From: Pseudomonadota bacterium
GTDB taxonomy: Bacteria > Pseudomonadota > Gammaproteobacteria > Pseudomonadales > Moraxellaceae
Reading direction: 5' to 3'
Length of the DNA stretch: 39,298 nt
Assembly (NCBI GenBank): GCA_021804355.1
Contig: JAJZHP010000009.1
Span: forward strand, 1 to 39,298
This document shows, piece after piece, positions 17,648-26,895 of this stretch. Made by a program: the position numbers and the translations under genes. The notes under the pieces are model-generated. The model was not told where the DNA came from, did not search any database, and was given only the letters and a program-made list of their open reading frames with translations. Numbering within the stretch: the stretch's first letter is position 1; each line of letters starts with the position of its first letter.

Positions 17648-18472
17648 ATGAAGGTTCATCATCTTAATTGCGGTAGTCTTTGCCCTCATGGACAACGTTT
17701 ACTCAATGGTCATGGTGGCTGGTTGGCCCCTGCCGAATTATGCTGCCATTGCCTCTTGCTGGAAACGCGGCATGGTTTAGTGTTAGTAGATGCCGGCTTC
17801 GGGCTGCAGGATATACGCCATCCACATCGACTCGGCGCAGCCTTCCGTTGGGTCAGCCAACCCCTGCTGCAAGAAAATGAAACTGCTATGCGACAAATCG
17901 AAGCCATGGGGTTTGAACACCGTGACGTTCGCCATATTGTCCTCACCCACCTTGATCTAGACCATGCGGGCGGCATGGCTGATTTCCCTCAAGCCTTGGT
18001 ACATATTCACCGACCGGAATTACAAGCTGCCTATCAGCCAGCGACTCTGCAAGAACGCGGGCGCTACCGTGCCATGCAGTGGCAACATGTGCCTCGCTGG
18101 GTCATCCATGAAGAACAGGGTGAAACCTGGTTAGGTTTTAAGGGCATACGAGCCTTACCTGGTACTGACGATGAAGTCCTGCTTATTCCCCTACCAGGCC
18201 ATACTCGCGGGCATTGTGCCATCGCCGTTCATAGCGATACTGGCTGGCTGTTGCACGCTGGCGATGCCTATTTTTTTCACGGTGAAATTGAGCAACCGGC
18301 GCACTGCCCCGCAGGCTTAAAAGTTCTGCAAAATCTTCTGCAATTTAATGGCCAGCAGCGTCGGCACAATCAAACCAGATTACAGCAATTGGCCCAGCAA
18401 CACCGCTCTGATCTAAAAATTTTCTGCGCGCATGACCCGCTTGAATGGCAACAGCTGAGCCGTCCCGATTGA
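17648..18472 (+). CDS. metallo-beta-lactamase fold hydrolase
   Basis: 274-residue hydrolase with the MBL fold. The metal motif is THLDLDHAGG (H101, D103, D105, H106), in which the second His of HxHxDH is Asp, a variant seen in some branches of the superfamily. Later metal ligands are H-bearing PGHTRGH and the HAGDAYF aspartate, with a C-terminal CAHDP His. N-terminal LVDAGFG is typical. The N-terminus is cysteine-rich (CGSLC, CCHC). Family members hydrolyse thioesters, lactones or phosphodiesters; the substrate here is unknown. It follows the ArsR gene by 3 bp and overlaps the ABC transporter start by 28 bp. Confidence 0.88.
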   Translation: MKVHHLNCGSLCPHGQRLLNGHGGWLAPAELCCHCLLLETRHGLVLVDAGFGLQDIRHPHRLGAAFRWVSQPLLQENETAMRQIEAMGFEHRDVRHIVLTHLDLDHAGGMADFPQALVHIHRPELQAAYQPATLQERGRYRAMQWQHVPRWVIHEEQGETWLGFKGIRALPGTDDEVLLIPLPGHTRGHCAIAVHSDTGWLLHAGDAYFFHGEIEQPAHCPAGLKVLQNLLQFNGQQRRHNQTRLQQLAQQHRSDLKIFCAHDPLEWQQLSRPD

Positions 18473-20232
18473 GTACATTGCGCGATGACTGGCGTACGCT
18501 TAAAACTTTGCTTCCCTGGTTATGGCGCTTTCCTGCTCGGGTCGTTTTTGCCTTGTGCTGTCTGCTGGGAGCCAAACTCGCCAATGTCAGCCTGCCCCTG
18601 ATTCTTAAACATATTGTAGATCACCTTTCCCACCCCCACGGCCAGCTACTCACGGTTCCTGTTGCCTTAATCCTGGCTTATGGCGCCCTGCGCCTATTCA
18701 CAACGCTACTGGCTGAATTACGCGACGTTATCTTTGCCAAGGTGGCACAAAACACCATTCGACAAATGGCGGTGCAAACCTTCCGTCACTTACATGAACT
18801 CAGTCTGGCATTTCATCTCAACCGTCATTCTGGGGCGCTCAGCAGTGACATGGCTCGTGGTACCCGCGGTATAGGCTCATTACTGAGTTTCATGCTGTTT
18901 AACATCCTCCCTACGGTTTTTGAAATTGTCTTGATTACCGTATTGCTGGTAACCCTCTATGATTGGCGGTTTGCCATTGTCACGTTATTGACTGTCATTA
19001 TTTACGTTACCTTTACTCTACGAGTCACCGAGTGGCGCAATCGCCACCGCCGCCAGATGAATGAACTGGACAGCTCAGCCAACGCCAAATCCATGGATGC
19101 TCTGATCAATTATGAAACGGTCAAATACTTTGGCAATGAACAGTACGAAGCCGACCGCTACGATGCCGCTTTAGCACGCTGGGAAGATGCCTCTATTGCT
19201 AATGAATTATCCATGGCCTGGCTTAACACTGGCCAGGCCGGCATCATTGCTGTGGGGGTAACCCTGTTAGTGCTCCTGGCGGCACAAGGAGTCGTACAAC
19301 ACCGCATGACCCTGGGTGACCTCGTGGCTGTCAATACCTTTCTTATACAGCTCTATGCCCCCCTAAATCTACTTGGCATGGCTTACCGTGAAATACGACA
19401 AGCCCTGACAGACATGGAACGTATGTTCAAATTACGCGATATCCCTATTGTCGTAGCTGATCGTCCTGACGCCCAAAAGTTGCAGGCATCCAACATGGAG
19501 ATTGAATTTAAGCAGGTAAACTTTGCCTACGACCCGCGCCACCCTTTATTACATGACATCAGCTTCCGTATACGACCAGGACAAAAAGTAGCTATCGTCG
19601 GCCCCTCAGGAGCAGGTAAATCAACGATAAGCCGACTGCTCTACCGGTTTTATGATGTTGAGACCGGACAAATTCTGGTTAATGGTCAGGATCTTAGGTC
19701 TTACACTCAAGCCAGCCTTCGTCAACATATGGGGGTAGTACCCCAGGATACCGTGCTATTTAATGACACACTCGCCTACAACATTGCTTACGGGCGCCCT
19801 GATGCGACAGAAGCCGAGGTGCGCCAAGCTGCGCAAGGCGCACATATTTTTAATTTCATTGAGACTCAACCTGATGGCTGGCAGACCCGGGTGGGCGAAC
19901 GAGGACTCAAGCTATCCGGTGGAGAGAAGCAAAGAGTAGCCATTGCGCGTACGCTGCTTAAAAACCCTCCTTTGCTCATCTTAGATGAGGCGACATCAGC
20001 CTTGGATTCGCAAACCGAACAACATATAGCAACCGAATTACTCGAGCTTACGCAGCAACGTACCACCTTGGTCGTGGCTCACCGTTTGTCCACCATCATG
20101 GATGCTGATGAAATCCTCGTCATGGACCAGGGGCGTATCGTAGAACGCGGTTTTCATGCTGACTTACTAGCCCAGGGTGGAACTTATGCCAACCTCTGGG
20201 CTTTACAAGCCGAACCCTCGACTAAAAACTGA
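18445..20232 (+). CDS. Atm1/HMT1-type ABC exporter
   Basis: 595-residue half-transporter with fused membrane and ATPase domains, expected to work as an inner-membrane homodimer. Six membrane helices fill about residues 25-310. The loop NELDSSANAKSMDALINYET followed by VKYFGNE is the hallmark of the mitochondrial Atm1/ABCB7 and bacterial homologue branch, which exports glutathione-linked sulfur or metal species. Walker A is GPSGAGKST (386-394), the signature LSGGEKQ (490-496), Walker B LLILDEA (510-516), and the switch His is in VVAHRLST. The ATG at 18445 overlaps the preceding gene by 28 bp. The 3' end overlaps the convergent phosphoesterase gene by 11 bp. Confidence 0.93.
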   Translation: MATAEPSRLSTLRDDWRTLKTLLPWLWRFPARVVFALCCLLGAKLANVSLPLILKHIVDHLSHPHGQLLTVPVALILAYGALRLFTTLLAELRDVIFAKVAQNTIRQMAVQTFRHLHELSLAFHLNRHSGALSSDMARGTRGIGSLLSFMLFNILPTVFEIVLITVLLVTLYDWRFAIVTLLTVIIYVTFTLRVTEWRNRHRRQMNELDSSANAKSMDALINYETVKYFGNEQYEADRYDAALARWEDASIANELSMAWLNTGQAGIIAVGVTLLVLLAAQGVVQHRMTLGDLVAVNTFLIQLYAPLNLLGMAYREIRQALTDMERMFKLRDIPIVVADRPDAQKLQASNMEIEFKQVNFAYDPRHPLLHDISFRIRPGQKVAIVGPSGAGKSTISRLLYRFYDVETGQILVNGQDLRSYTQASLRQHMGVVPQDTVLFNDTLAYNIAYGRPDATEAEVRQAAQGAHIFNFIETQPDGWQTRVGERGLKLSGGEKQRVAIARTLLKNPPLLILDEATSALDSQTEQHIATELLELTQQRTTLVVAHRLSTIMDADEILVMDQGRIVERGFHADLLAQGGTYANLWALQAEPSTKN

Positions 20233-22675
20233 ACATACTCATGAGATCCCCCACCGCAGGTCCATTGACCGGCTGATAAGGATTCGATGCTATCGCCTCA
20301 GGATTGAAAAGATTATCCCGACTACGCGAACTCAAAGCTGGAAGCCTCCAGTTACGTTCAATAAACTTGAGCACGGATGCGTGGTCTTCGTAAACATGAT
20401 CCACATGCCCAGCCCGGGCATAGGGTGACACCAGCAACATGGGAATACGAGGTCCATCACCAAAAAAATCCAGGTTTTGGATATACCCGCTATCGAAATG
20501 ACCTCCTCCTTCATCGGTCGTGACCACAATGGCGGTATGAGCCCACAAGGCACTATTGCTTTGCACCGCCGTGATCAACTGTTGCAGGAAGGCTTCATAC
20601 TCAGCAGTTTCCGAGTAACCAGGATGGCCACTTTGGGTATTCATGGGCACCACATAGGAGACGGCAGGCAAAGTACCGGAGGCCAAGTCCGTATAAAATG
20701 TCGTCAACCCCTTGAGGTGGGAAAAATTCGCAGCATTGGTAGCTACGCTACTGAACCCCAGTAGGGCGTCGCCCAGTATATTAAGCTCAGCGCCCTGCAC
20801 CAGAGGAGTAGCCTGTGCCACGGTAATATGAAACAGATTGGCATAGTATTGAGCTGCCAAGGCCACATCACCGGCATCAAGACCTCCGGTATACCACTTC
20901 CAGGAAACACCTTTGGCATTTAATGCATCAGCAATCGAAGGCATAGACTGAGGGGGATAAGCCAATGAATTGGTAGAATACCCGGCATCCGAGGGTGCTA
21001 TGGGCAGGCTCTGACCTGTTGCACTGTAAGGGGGCAGGTAATTATTAACCAGGTAATAGGAGCCCGGGGCACAATGACTGGTTCGATTTAAGGACTGTTG
21101 CCGGTTCAAGATAGCGGCAACACCAGGCTGCGTACTGTCTGAACAATTGACATAGGAACCACCGTTATACCCATCACCTTGATATAAATCCGCTGTACCG
21201 GATTGAGGGTTAGGGTTTTCAATTTGACTAGCATCAGGCACGGATGAACCCTTGTATTGATAAACGGGGACATCACCACTCGCTATAGCAAAAAAGTTAT
21301 CTCCCGTGCCCCCCATAATGGACTGATGGTAGTTATCGCTTAACGCATATTGGTCAGCCAGCGATTTAAAATAGGGCGCATCGCCTGTACTCATATTATA
21401 AAAGCCCATCAACTCCCCGCCCTGACCAGGATTTTGAGCGGTGACACCCTTAGTCATGGCACCTTGACCTGCGTTAACAGCAACCCAGGTAAAGAGATCA
21501 TGTTGGTGATTATCCCCATCGGTTTGTTGCCACATCTGAAAAAACCGATGGACAGGGTCCCCCGTCTCCTGCGTGGGCAACATACCAGGGTTCGGAACAT
21601 AAGGTACATATTTGCTGATCTGAAAAGGGCCAGGAGGCAAATTGGCCGGGAAGTTAGGATCAGGTAATCCTGCGGCCGTCTGCATCGTCGTATAATTGAC
21701 GATACCTATCGTCGTCGGTTGCGGCAAAAACTGATAAGGTGATGTACGTGTCAGGTTCAACGTATAACTGGATGCAGGGGTAGCCTGATTTTGAATGGCC
21801 TGAGCGTAGTTAGGTCCTGGCGTACCATCTGCGTTGATAATACCCTCTGACAACAGGTTCATGATGGCCTGCCCAGACTTGGGTTGGTAGCCGCCATACA
21901 AGGTATCAAATGAATTATTTTCACCCACCACCACAATCAAGTGCTGAATAGGCGTAGATGTCGCCCCATTACTTAGCGAAAGCATCGCCTGAATGGCCGC
22001 ACTGGATACAACACTAGGTGCATCAATAGGTCCTTGAGGAGGCACATGCAGGATGCTGCGACCTGCGTCGTAACCAACCACCACCTCGCCGGTGTGCATC
22101 GTAATCTGTAAGGCGCTAAAGGCTTTATCCAAGGCATCATGCTGAGGATCTGCCACATAGCTAAATTCCATAGGATCATTGATTTCATTAGCAGGAATTG
22201 CAAACGCTGTAACGATGGGAGCCCATGCAGCAGCAACCGCCTGCGATGCCGCTGACACGTTTGCTGGCGTTAACTGAGCAGCCGCGATAACCGTGCCCGA
22301 AGGAGTAGATGTCAAGGGCGCCATGAATAAGCGTTGCGTGATCAAACTGGTCAAGGGGTTTAGATTGGCGATGCCCTGATCCCCCCTTACCACCACAGAG
22401 GACATCAAGACCGGTGATCCATCAGCATCCGTCGCTGGTACAGTCAAGAGCCATGGCCCCTGCCCGGCAAGATTGAGCGAGAAATGTCCCTGCACATCCG
22501 TGACCGATGAGTTAGATGTCACGCCGTAAATATCGGTCGAGGTCACCGCAACACCCACCAAGGGCACTCCGGTTGCAACCACACCCTGTATATTCTGATT
22601 GGTCGTTTTATCATTGCAAGCTACTAGCAAGATCGACAAAACTACCAGGACCCACCGAGCCCCTGAAGTTATCAT
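20222..22675 (-). CDS. lipoprotein phosphoesterase (acid phosphatase AcpA/phospholipase C family)
   Basis: 817-residue exported enzyme of the phosphoesterase family PF04185. The N-terminal signal ends in lipobox LVAC (C20), so it is predicted to be lipid-anchored. Residues ~35-95 look like a carboxypeptidase-regulatory-like beta domain (GVVATGVPLVGVAVTS...). The catalytic domain starts near 245 with VVGENNSFDTLYGGY (nucleophile region), continues with SDNYHQSIMGGTGDN and ends with VVTTDEGGGHFDS and YEDHASVLKFIERNW, the metal-binding motifs. Expected activity is phosphomonoester or phospholipid hydrolysis. ATG 22675 is chosen over a TTG five codons earlier. A Pho-box-like site lies 50 bp upstream, supporting phosphate-starvation control. 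Convergent with the ABC gene. Confidence 0.9.
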   Translation of the reverse strand: MITSGARWVLVVLSILLVACNDKTTNQNIQGVVATGVPLVGVAVTSTDIYGVTSNSSVTDVQGHFSLNLAGQGPWLLTVPATDADGSPVLMSSVVVRGDQGIANLNPLTSLITQRLFMAPLTSTPSGTVIAAAQLTPANVSAASQAVAAAWAPIVTAFAIPANEINDPMEFSYVADPQHDALDKAFSALQITMHTGEVVVGYDAGRSILHVPPQGPIDAPSVVSSAAIQAMLSLSNGATSTPIQHLIVVVGENNSFDTLYGGYQPKSGQAIMNLLSEGIINADGTPGPNYAQAIQNQATPASSYTLNLTRTSPYQFLPQPTTIGIVNYTTMQTAAGLPDPNFPANLPPGPFQISKYVPYVPNPGMLPTQETGDPVHRFFQMWQQTDGDNHQHDLFTWVAVNAGQGAMTKGVTAQNPGQGGELMGFYNMSTGDAPYFKSLADQYALSDNYHQSIMGGTGDNFFAIASGDVPVYQYKGSSVPDASQIENPNPQSGTADLYQGDGYNGGSYVNCSDSTQPGVAAILNRQQSLNRTSHCAPGSYYLVNNYLPPYSATGQSLPIAPSDAGYSTNSLAYPPQSMPSIADALNAKGVSWKWYTGGLDAGDVALAAQYYANLFHITVAQATPLVQGAELNILGDALLGFSSVATNAANFSHLKGLTTFYTDLASGTLPAVSYVVPMNTQSGHPGYSETAEYEAFLQQLITAVQSNSALWAHTAIVVTTDEGGGHFDSGYIQNLDFFGDGPRIPMLLVSPYARAGHVDHVYEDHASVLKFIERNWRLPALSSRSRDNLFNPEAIASNPYQPVNGPAVGDLMSMFSF

Positions 22676-22708
22676 TACACAAGCTCCCAACCAAGTTATT
22701 GAGCGTGT

Positions 22709-22742
22709 AATTTATTTCTTTTAGATGACAATCTGAGGACAA
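22709..22742 (-). promoter_or_regulatory. Pho-box-type promoter of the phosphoesterase gene
   Basis: On the minus strand TTGTCCT and TTGTCAT (22725-22742) are separated by four bases, giving the 11-bp repeat period of PhoB sites (E. coli consensus CTGTCAT-N4-CTGTCAY). They match 5/7 and 6/7. Ten bases further comes TAAATT (22709-22714), the expected position of the -10 box in PhoB-activated promoters that lack a -35 box. Confidence 0.65.
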
Positions 22743-22747
22743 CTACT

Positions 22748-22783
22748 CAACTTCATAGATAGATACTTACTTGCAACTTCATA
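22748..22783. repeat. Direct repeat CAACTTCATA, two copies
   Basis: Identical 10-bp copies lie at 22748-22757 and 22774-22783, 26 bp apart. They are in the divergent region between the phosphoesterase and beta-propeller genes, next to the Pho-box-like site. They could be tandem binding sites; no regulator is assigned. Confidence 0.5.
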
Positions 22784-22797
22784 TAACTCTGCAGAGT

Positions 22798-22828
22798 GCA
22801 TACTCTTTAAGATTATTTTAAAGTATGC
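22798..22828. promoter_or_regulatory. Inverted repeat upstream of beta-propeller gene
   Basis: GCATAC-TC-TTTAA (22798-22810) pairs with TTAAAGTATGC (22818-22828), giving 11 paired bases with a two-base bulge and a 7-base centre. It lies about 80 bp before the propeller start and may be an operator or a leader hairpin. Confidence 0.45.
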
Positions 22829-22908
22829 TTCAACTTAAGATTTTAGGTCGACACGACAACGCCATAACATCTTGACAGGGAAGCTCAGAACACATGAGGG
22901 ATCTTAGC

Positions 22909-24306
22909 ATGCGTAACCATGACCAACGGGCACGAATTAAGGCGCAGCTTATCCAACGCGCTGTGGGTAAAATGCTTCTGGTCTGCCTGCTTAGCAGCTG
23001 TGGAAGTTCTATCACTAGCAAGCCCAGCAATAACTACTGTGTAGGATTGACCGTATCAGGCTTAACCGGGTACGGTTTGGTTCTGAAGATAACTAACGCT
23101 TCGCCAGGCTCCGTGGCCATCTCAAGCAATGGCGTTTATCCGGTTGTGGCATCACTACCTACAGGATCAAGCTATCAAGTCACTGTCACCACGCAGCCAA
23201 CTAATCCAAGCCAGACATGCAGCATTACCAATGCTTCAGGAGTCATTGCCAGCAGCAATATCTCAAACATCTTGGTAAATTGCAGTACTTCATCAATAAC
23301 CAGCCCATCATCAGCGACCGGTCCCTTTGCCTACGTTGAAACTACCGCGGGCATTGCCGCTTACGCCATCAGCAGCAGTGCGGCGCTAACCCCGATCAGT
23401 GGCAGCCCCTTTGCTTCAGGCACAGGTGGAGCCTATGGTGCCTTAGACTCAGCTGCCCCTTATCTGTACTTCGCCAATATGAGTAGCGGCACCATTTCTG
23501 GCTTTACTTATAACAGCAACGGTACATTGACCAGCTTGGGCAGTCCCTACAGCAGTGGTGCAGGTGCCTACTCATTAGCTATCACCCCTACGGGAAAATA
23601 TCTTTATGCTGCCAACTATAATGCTGCCTCCGTATCCGCTTTTGCCATAGGCAGTGGCGGTCTGCTTACCTCCGTAACGGGCAGCCCCTATGCCACCGGT
23701 TCTAGTAATTCACTACCCTCAGCCATAGCTATGGACCCCCAAGGACGCTTTATCTATGTAGCTAACGATAATGATGGTACCGTGTCCGTCTTCAGCATCG
23801 CCAGTAACGGCTCCCTAACACCGGTAACAGGTAGCCCGTTTACAATCGGTGGCTATTATGGAACGGTCAGCCTGACTGTAGATCCATCCGGTGGGCATGT
23901 GTATGTCGTTAACTACTATACTAACAGCTTGATAAGCTATGTGGTCAACACCAATGGTAGCCTGACACCGTTAGGCACCTCCGTCAGCACAGGAAACGGA
24001 CCTCGCGCTCTAGCGATCAATCCTGCAGACAATCTGCTCTATGTCGTCAATGAAACGGACGCAACCATCTCCACCTATACCATCAATAGCAATGGTATCA
24101 GCACGACGACTGCCGCCCCTGTCCCTACCGGTAAATCACCTTTTGACATTAAATTCGATAGCAGCGGCCAGCATGTCTATGTAGCCAATAGCGGCGATGG
24201 AACTCTATCTGTCTATTCAGTAAGTGCTAATGGTGCGCTGACGCCCATGGCCAACAGCCCCTACACCAGTGGTAGTGGATCGACATCTGTCATCATAGCG
24301 CCCTAA
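22909..24306 (+). CDS. YVTN-type beta-propeller lipoprotein
   Basis: 465 residues, predicted lipoprotein: a basic N-terminus then LLVCLLSSC (lipobox LSSC, Cys31). Residues ~38-130 are a small all-beta domain (LTVSGLTGYGLVLKITNAS to ILVNCS) that recurs in many bacterial surface proteins. About 135-460 is a propeller of repeated YLYAANY/YVAND-type strands with the LTP(I/V)xGSPF motif seen in lactonase-like and YVTN proteins. Catalytic lactonase function cannot be assumed. ATG 22909 is preferred over 22894 because GAGGGA lies about 9 bases upstream. It is 17 bp before the outer-membrane gene, likely the same transcript. Role unknown; a binding or scaffold role at the surface is plausible. Confidence 0.85.
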   Translation: MRNHDQRARIKAQLIQRAVGKMLLVCLLSSCGSSITSKPSNNYCVGLTVSGLTGYGLVLKITNASPGSVAISSNGVYPVVASLPTGSSYQVTVTTQPTNPSQTCSITNASGVIASSNISNILVNCSTSSITSPSSATGPFAYVETTAGIAAYAISSSAALTPISGSPFASGTGGAYGALDSAAPYLYFANMSSGTISGFTYNSNGTLTSLGSPYSSGAGAYSLAITPTGKYLYAANYNAASVSAFAIGSGGLLTSVTGSPYATGSSNSLPSAIAMDPQGRFIYVANDNDGTVSVFSIASNGSLTPVTGSPFTIGGYYGTVSLTVDPSGGHVYVVNYYTNSLISYVVNTNGSLTPLGTSVSTGNGPRALAINPADNLLYVVNETDATISTYTINSNGISTTTAAPVPTGKSPFDIKFDSSGQHVYVANSGDGTLSVYSVSANGALTPMANSPYTSGSGSTSVIIAP

Positions 24307-24323
24307 GCCCCAAGGACCTTGTC

Positions 24324-25379
24324 ATGAAATCAGGATATCTTAAAGACACTATTCAGTACACGGTAGGTATAGGGGTATTGGGTCTACATACGATGCTGGC
24401 ACAAGCTGCTCCCCAAGTCTGTTCCTGCCAGCAACAAACCAGCGTAACCACCCTGGGCGCCCTACCCCTACTACAGGCTCCTGCCCTAACGTCCACGCAA
24501 AATTATGTTTCTGGCAACGACCTACGAGCTAACAGCTCAGGTCAAAAATATACGCTGGGTATAGATTCAGCCTATGACTCCATCAATGGAAGTTCAAACT
24601 CAGGCATGGTAGGTAGCGCGAGCTCACATCAGGGGTTTCACACCGGCTCCCACCTTAAGATCATGGATATCCTGGACCTCGGTAGTGTCGCAGGTGCAGG
24701 CTACAATAAAACCCTTTGGCAAGATGGTGGTGGTTACCGGCAAGATAATATGTATTTAAGCGGCTATGGTCACTTGCACCTTAAAGAGCTGGATGCAGAT
24801 CTCATTCTAGCTGATACCCATCAATATATAGGCACGCAACGTCCTAGTAATGTGGGTATGGAGTACGCTGACACCAGTAGCGGGGTCTTGTCTGCTGAGT
24901 TGGACCTCCGCTACAAATTTGCCGGGGATCATGATCTCTGGGGACCTATGCTCAGCGCGACCACCCAACACCAAAGCATAGGCAACCTTCAAGAAGGGCA
25001 AAATCTTGGTGGTTGGCATTTTAATGGCACCCATATCACCTCTACCCAATACGGTGCAGGCATCTATGGCAACATCTGGCGGGATCTGAATATAGCCAAA
25101 TTTCCCTTGGGAAAAATACGGGCATTTGCCTCTGCGCAGCGCCTCATCGAGATGCAAGACCAACCAGAACAATGGCAGGGTGGACCCAATGCTATCCCCG
25201 GCCTGAACATCGCCTATTCAGGATTTAACCCAGGCAGAATGCAAAACAATATACAAGTCGGTATGTCACTCGACCTTACACAAAACTTGAGTTTAGGATT
25301 GGTTGCCAATAGCCAGCAAGGACTCAGTAATGGCTGGTCCGACAAGAATATTGCTCTAGGAGCTACCGGAAACTTCTGA
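24324..25379 (+). CDS. outer-membrane beta-barrel protein
   Basis: 351 residues. A signal peptide with likely cleavage AQA|AP after residue 28 is followed by CSCQQQ and a linker of ~45 residues. Then come alternating amphipathic strands (YTLGIDSAYDSI, LSAELDLRYKFAG, NIQVGMSLDLTQNLSLGLVAN) ending in a terminal Phe (ATGNF), as required for BAM recognition. The barrel resembles autotransporter-type or small porin barrels, but I do not recognise the exact family. AAGGA lies eight bases before the ATG. It follows the propeller gene by 17 bp and faces the ribosomal alpha operon, with a shared hairpin between them. Confidence 0.75.
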   Translation: MKSGYLKDTIQYTVGIGVLGLHTMLAQAAPQVCSCQQQTSVTTLGALPLLQAPALTSTQNYVSGNDLRANSSGQKYTLGIDSAYDSINGSSNSGMVGSASSHQGFHTGSHLKIMDILDLGSVAGAGYNKTLWQDGGGYRQDNMYLSGYGHLHLKELDADLILADTHQYIGTQRPSNVGMEYADTSSGVLSAELDLRYKFAGDHDLWGPMLSATTQHQSIGNLQEGQNLGGWHFNGTHITSTQYGAGIYGNIWRDLNIAKFPLGKIRAFASAQRLIEMQDQPEQWQGGPNAIPGLNIAYSGFNPGRMQNNIQVGMSLDLTQNLSLGLVANSQQGLSNGWSDKNIALGATGNF

Positions 25380-25406
25380 TGCACTTAAGAAGTAGACTAG
25401 AAATGA

Positions 25407-25428
25407 CTTGGGGCCCGAAGGCCCCAAG
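25407..25428. terminator. Bidirectional hairpin between outer-membrane gene and rplQ
   Basis: CTTGGGGCC and GGCCCCAAG form a perfect 9-bp stem with a CGAA tetraloop in the convergent gap. On the minus strand it is followed by TCATTTCTAG, a weak U-tract, so it likely ends the alpha operon. On the plus strand no U-tract is seen. Confidence 0.7.
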
Positions 25429-25450
25429 GTTCAACACATAAGACTAAAAC

Positions 25451-25816
25451 TTATACGCCGTCACGATCAACCAGCTCAACATAAGCCATCGGAGCATTGT
25501 CACCCGCACGATTCTCAGTTTTAAGGATACGCAAGTAACCTCCTGGCCGGGCCTTATAACGCGGACCCAGCACCGAGAAGAGTTTGCCAACCGCTTCCTT
25601 ACTACGCGTACGCGAGAAAGCGAGACGACGGTTTGCCACCGAATCATTCTTAGCCAAAGTGATTAAAGGCTCAGCAATGCGGCGCAGTTCTTTAGCCTTA
25701 GGCAAGGTTGTATGAATCAACTCATGCTCGAACAGACTGACTGCCATATTACGAAACATGGCATGACGATGACTGCTGTTACGACCCAGTTTTACACCAC
25801 TATTACGATGACGCAT
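25451..25816 (-). CDS. rplQ: 50S ribosomal protein L17
   Basis: Large-subunit protein lying near the peptide exit tunnel. The 121-residue protein begins [20 protein letters not shown] and contains the family motif [18 protein letters not shown], with [22 protein letters not shown] near the C-terminus. It is the last gene of the alpha operon, 40 bp after rpoA, and ends before the 25407-25428 hairpin. Confidence 0.98.
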   Translation of the reverse strand: MRHRNSGVKLGRNSSHRHAMFRNMAVSLFEHELIHTTLPKAKELRRIAEPLITLAKNDSVANRRLAFSRTRSKEAVGKLFSVLGPRYKARPGGYLRILKTENRAGDNAPMAYVELVDRDGV

Positions 25817-25856
25817 GGCTACACCTTAAACTCAAATCAGTTAGAATCGCCCAACC

Positions 25857-26861
25857 CTAGCGGGTACGAAAATTCAGGCGATCATCATTACGTAAGCTGG
25901 CAGGTGGCCAGCTTTCCAAACGCATGCCCAACGACAGCCCTTTGGATGCCAAAACATCCTTAATTTCTGTCAGTGACTTTTTACCCAAATTGGGCGTCTT
26001 TAACAGTTCAACTTCCGTGCGCTGTACAAGATCACCAATGTAGTAAATATTTTCTGCTTTTAGGCAGTTAGCAGAACGAACCGTCAGCTCAAGATCATCC
26101 ACAGGACGCAGTAAGGTAGGATCTACCTCTTCACGTTCTGTGATAGGCTCAGGAACCTTATCACGCTGCAGGTCAACAAATACTGCAATTTGCTGCTGCA
26201 ATATCGTTGCTGCGCGTCTTATGGCCTCTTCAGGGTCTATCGTTCCATTCGTTTCCAGATCGATGACCAGCTTATCAAGGTCAGTTCTCTGCTCAACACG
26301 AGCATTCTCAACCACATAAGAAACACGACGTACCGGGCTAAAAGAAGCATCTAGCTGCAATCGCCCAATGGGTCGAGTTTCAGACTCGGTAAAACGGCTA
26401 TCCGCTGGCTCAAATCCACGACCACGAGCCACCTTCAAACGCATGGACAATTCACCATGATTACCCAAATGGGCAATCACATGATCCGGATTGACCACTT
26501 CAACAAAGTGGGGCAATTTAAGATCAGCGGCGGTAACAACACCTGGACCCTTTTTATGCAATTCAACCTGACCTTCAGCGTGTTCATGCAAGCGCATGGA
26601 CAAACCTTTTAGATTCAGAAGAATCTCAATCACATCTTCTTGAACACCTTCAATGGTGCTGTACTCATGCTCAACACCTTGAATTTCGGCTTCAACGACC
26701 GCAGCGCCTGGCATGCTGGACAGAAGAATACGACGCAGGGCATTGCCCAACGTATGACCAAAACCACGCTCTAGCGGCTCTAGCGTCACCTTAGCCTGAC
26801 GAGACGAAATCGCCTGCACAGAGATGGAACGCGGAGTCAGAAAATCGCTCACACTGGACAT
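25857..26861 (-). CDS. rpoA: RNA polymerase alpha subunit
   Basis: Assembly platform of RNA polymerase and contact for UP elements and activators. The 334-residue protein has the N-terminal dimerisation domain ([26 protein letters not shown]) and the C-terminal DNA-binding domain ([38 protein letters not shown]). I start at ATG 26861 ([13 protein letters not shown]), the normal alpha N-terminus; an upstream extension would run into rpsD. The C-terminus is slightly longer than in E. coli. Alpha-operon position between rpsD and rplQ is standard. Confidence 0.98.
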   Translation of the reverse strand: MSSVSDFLTPRSISVQAISSRQAKVTLEPLERGFGHTLGNALRRILLSSMPGAAVVEAEIQGVEHEYSTIEGVQEDVIEILLNLKGLSMRLHEHAEGQVELHKKGPGVVTAADLKLPHFVEVVNPDHVIAHLGNHGELSMRLKVARGRGFEPADSRFTESETRPIGRLQLDASFSPVRRVSYVVENARVEQRTDLDKLVIDLETNGTIDPEEAIRRAATILQQQIAVFVDLQRDKVPEPITEREEVDPTLLRPVDDLELTVRSANCLKAENIYYIGDLVQRTEVELLKTPNLGKKSLTEIKDVLASKGLSLGMRLESWPPASLRNDDRLNFRTR

Positions 26862-26895
26862 AGGCACCTCAGGTCGTTTCCAAAGGAAATCTCGA

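Noticed and set aside
23300-24300. Repetitive sequence in the propeller gene as a CRISPR or DNA repeat array
   Set aside because: Repeats are degenerate, in frame and explained by beta-propeller blades in the protein.
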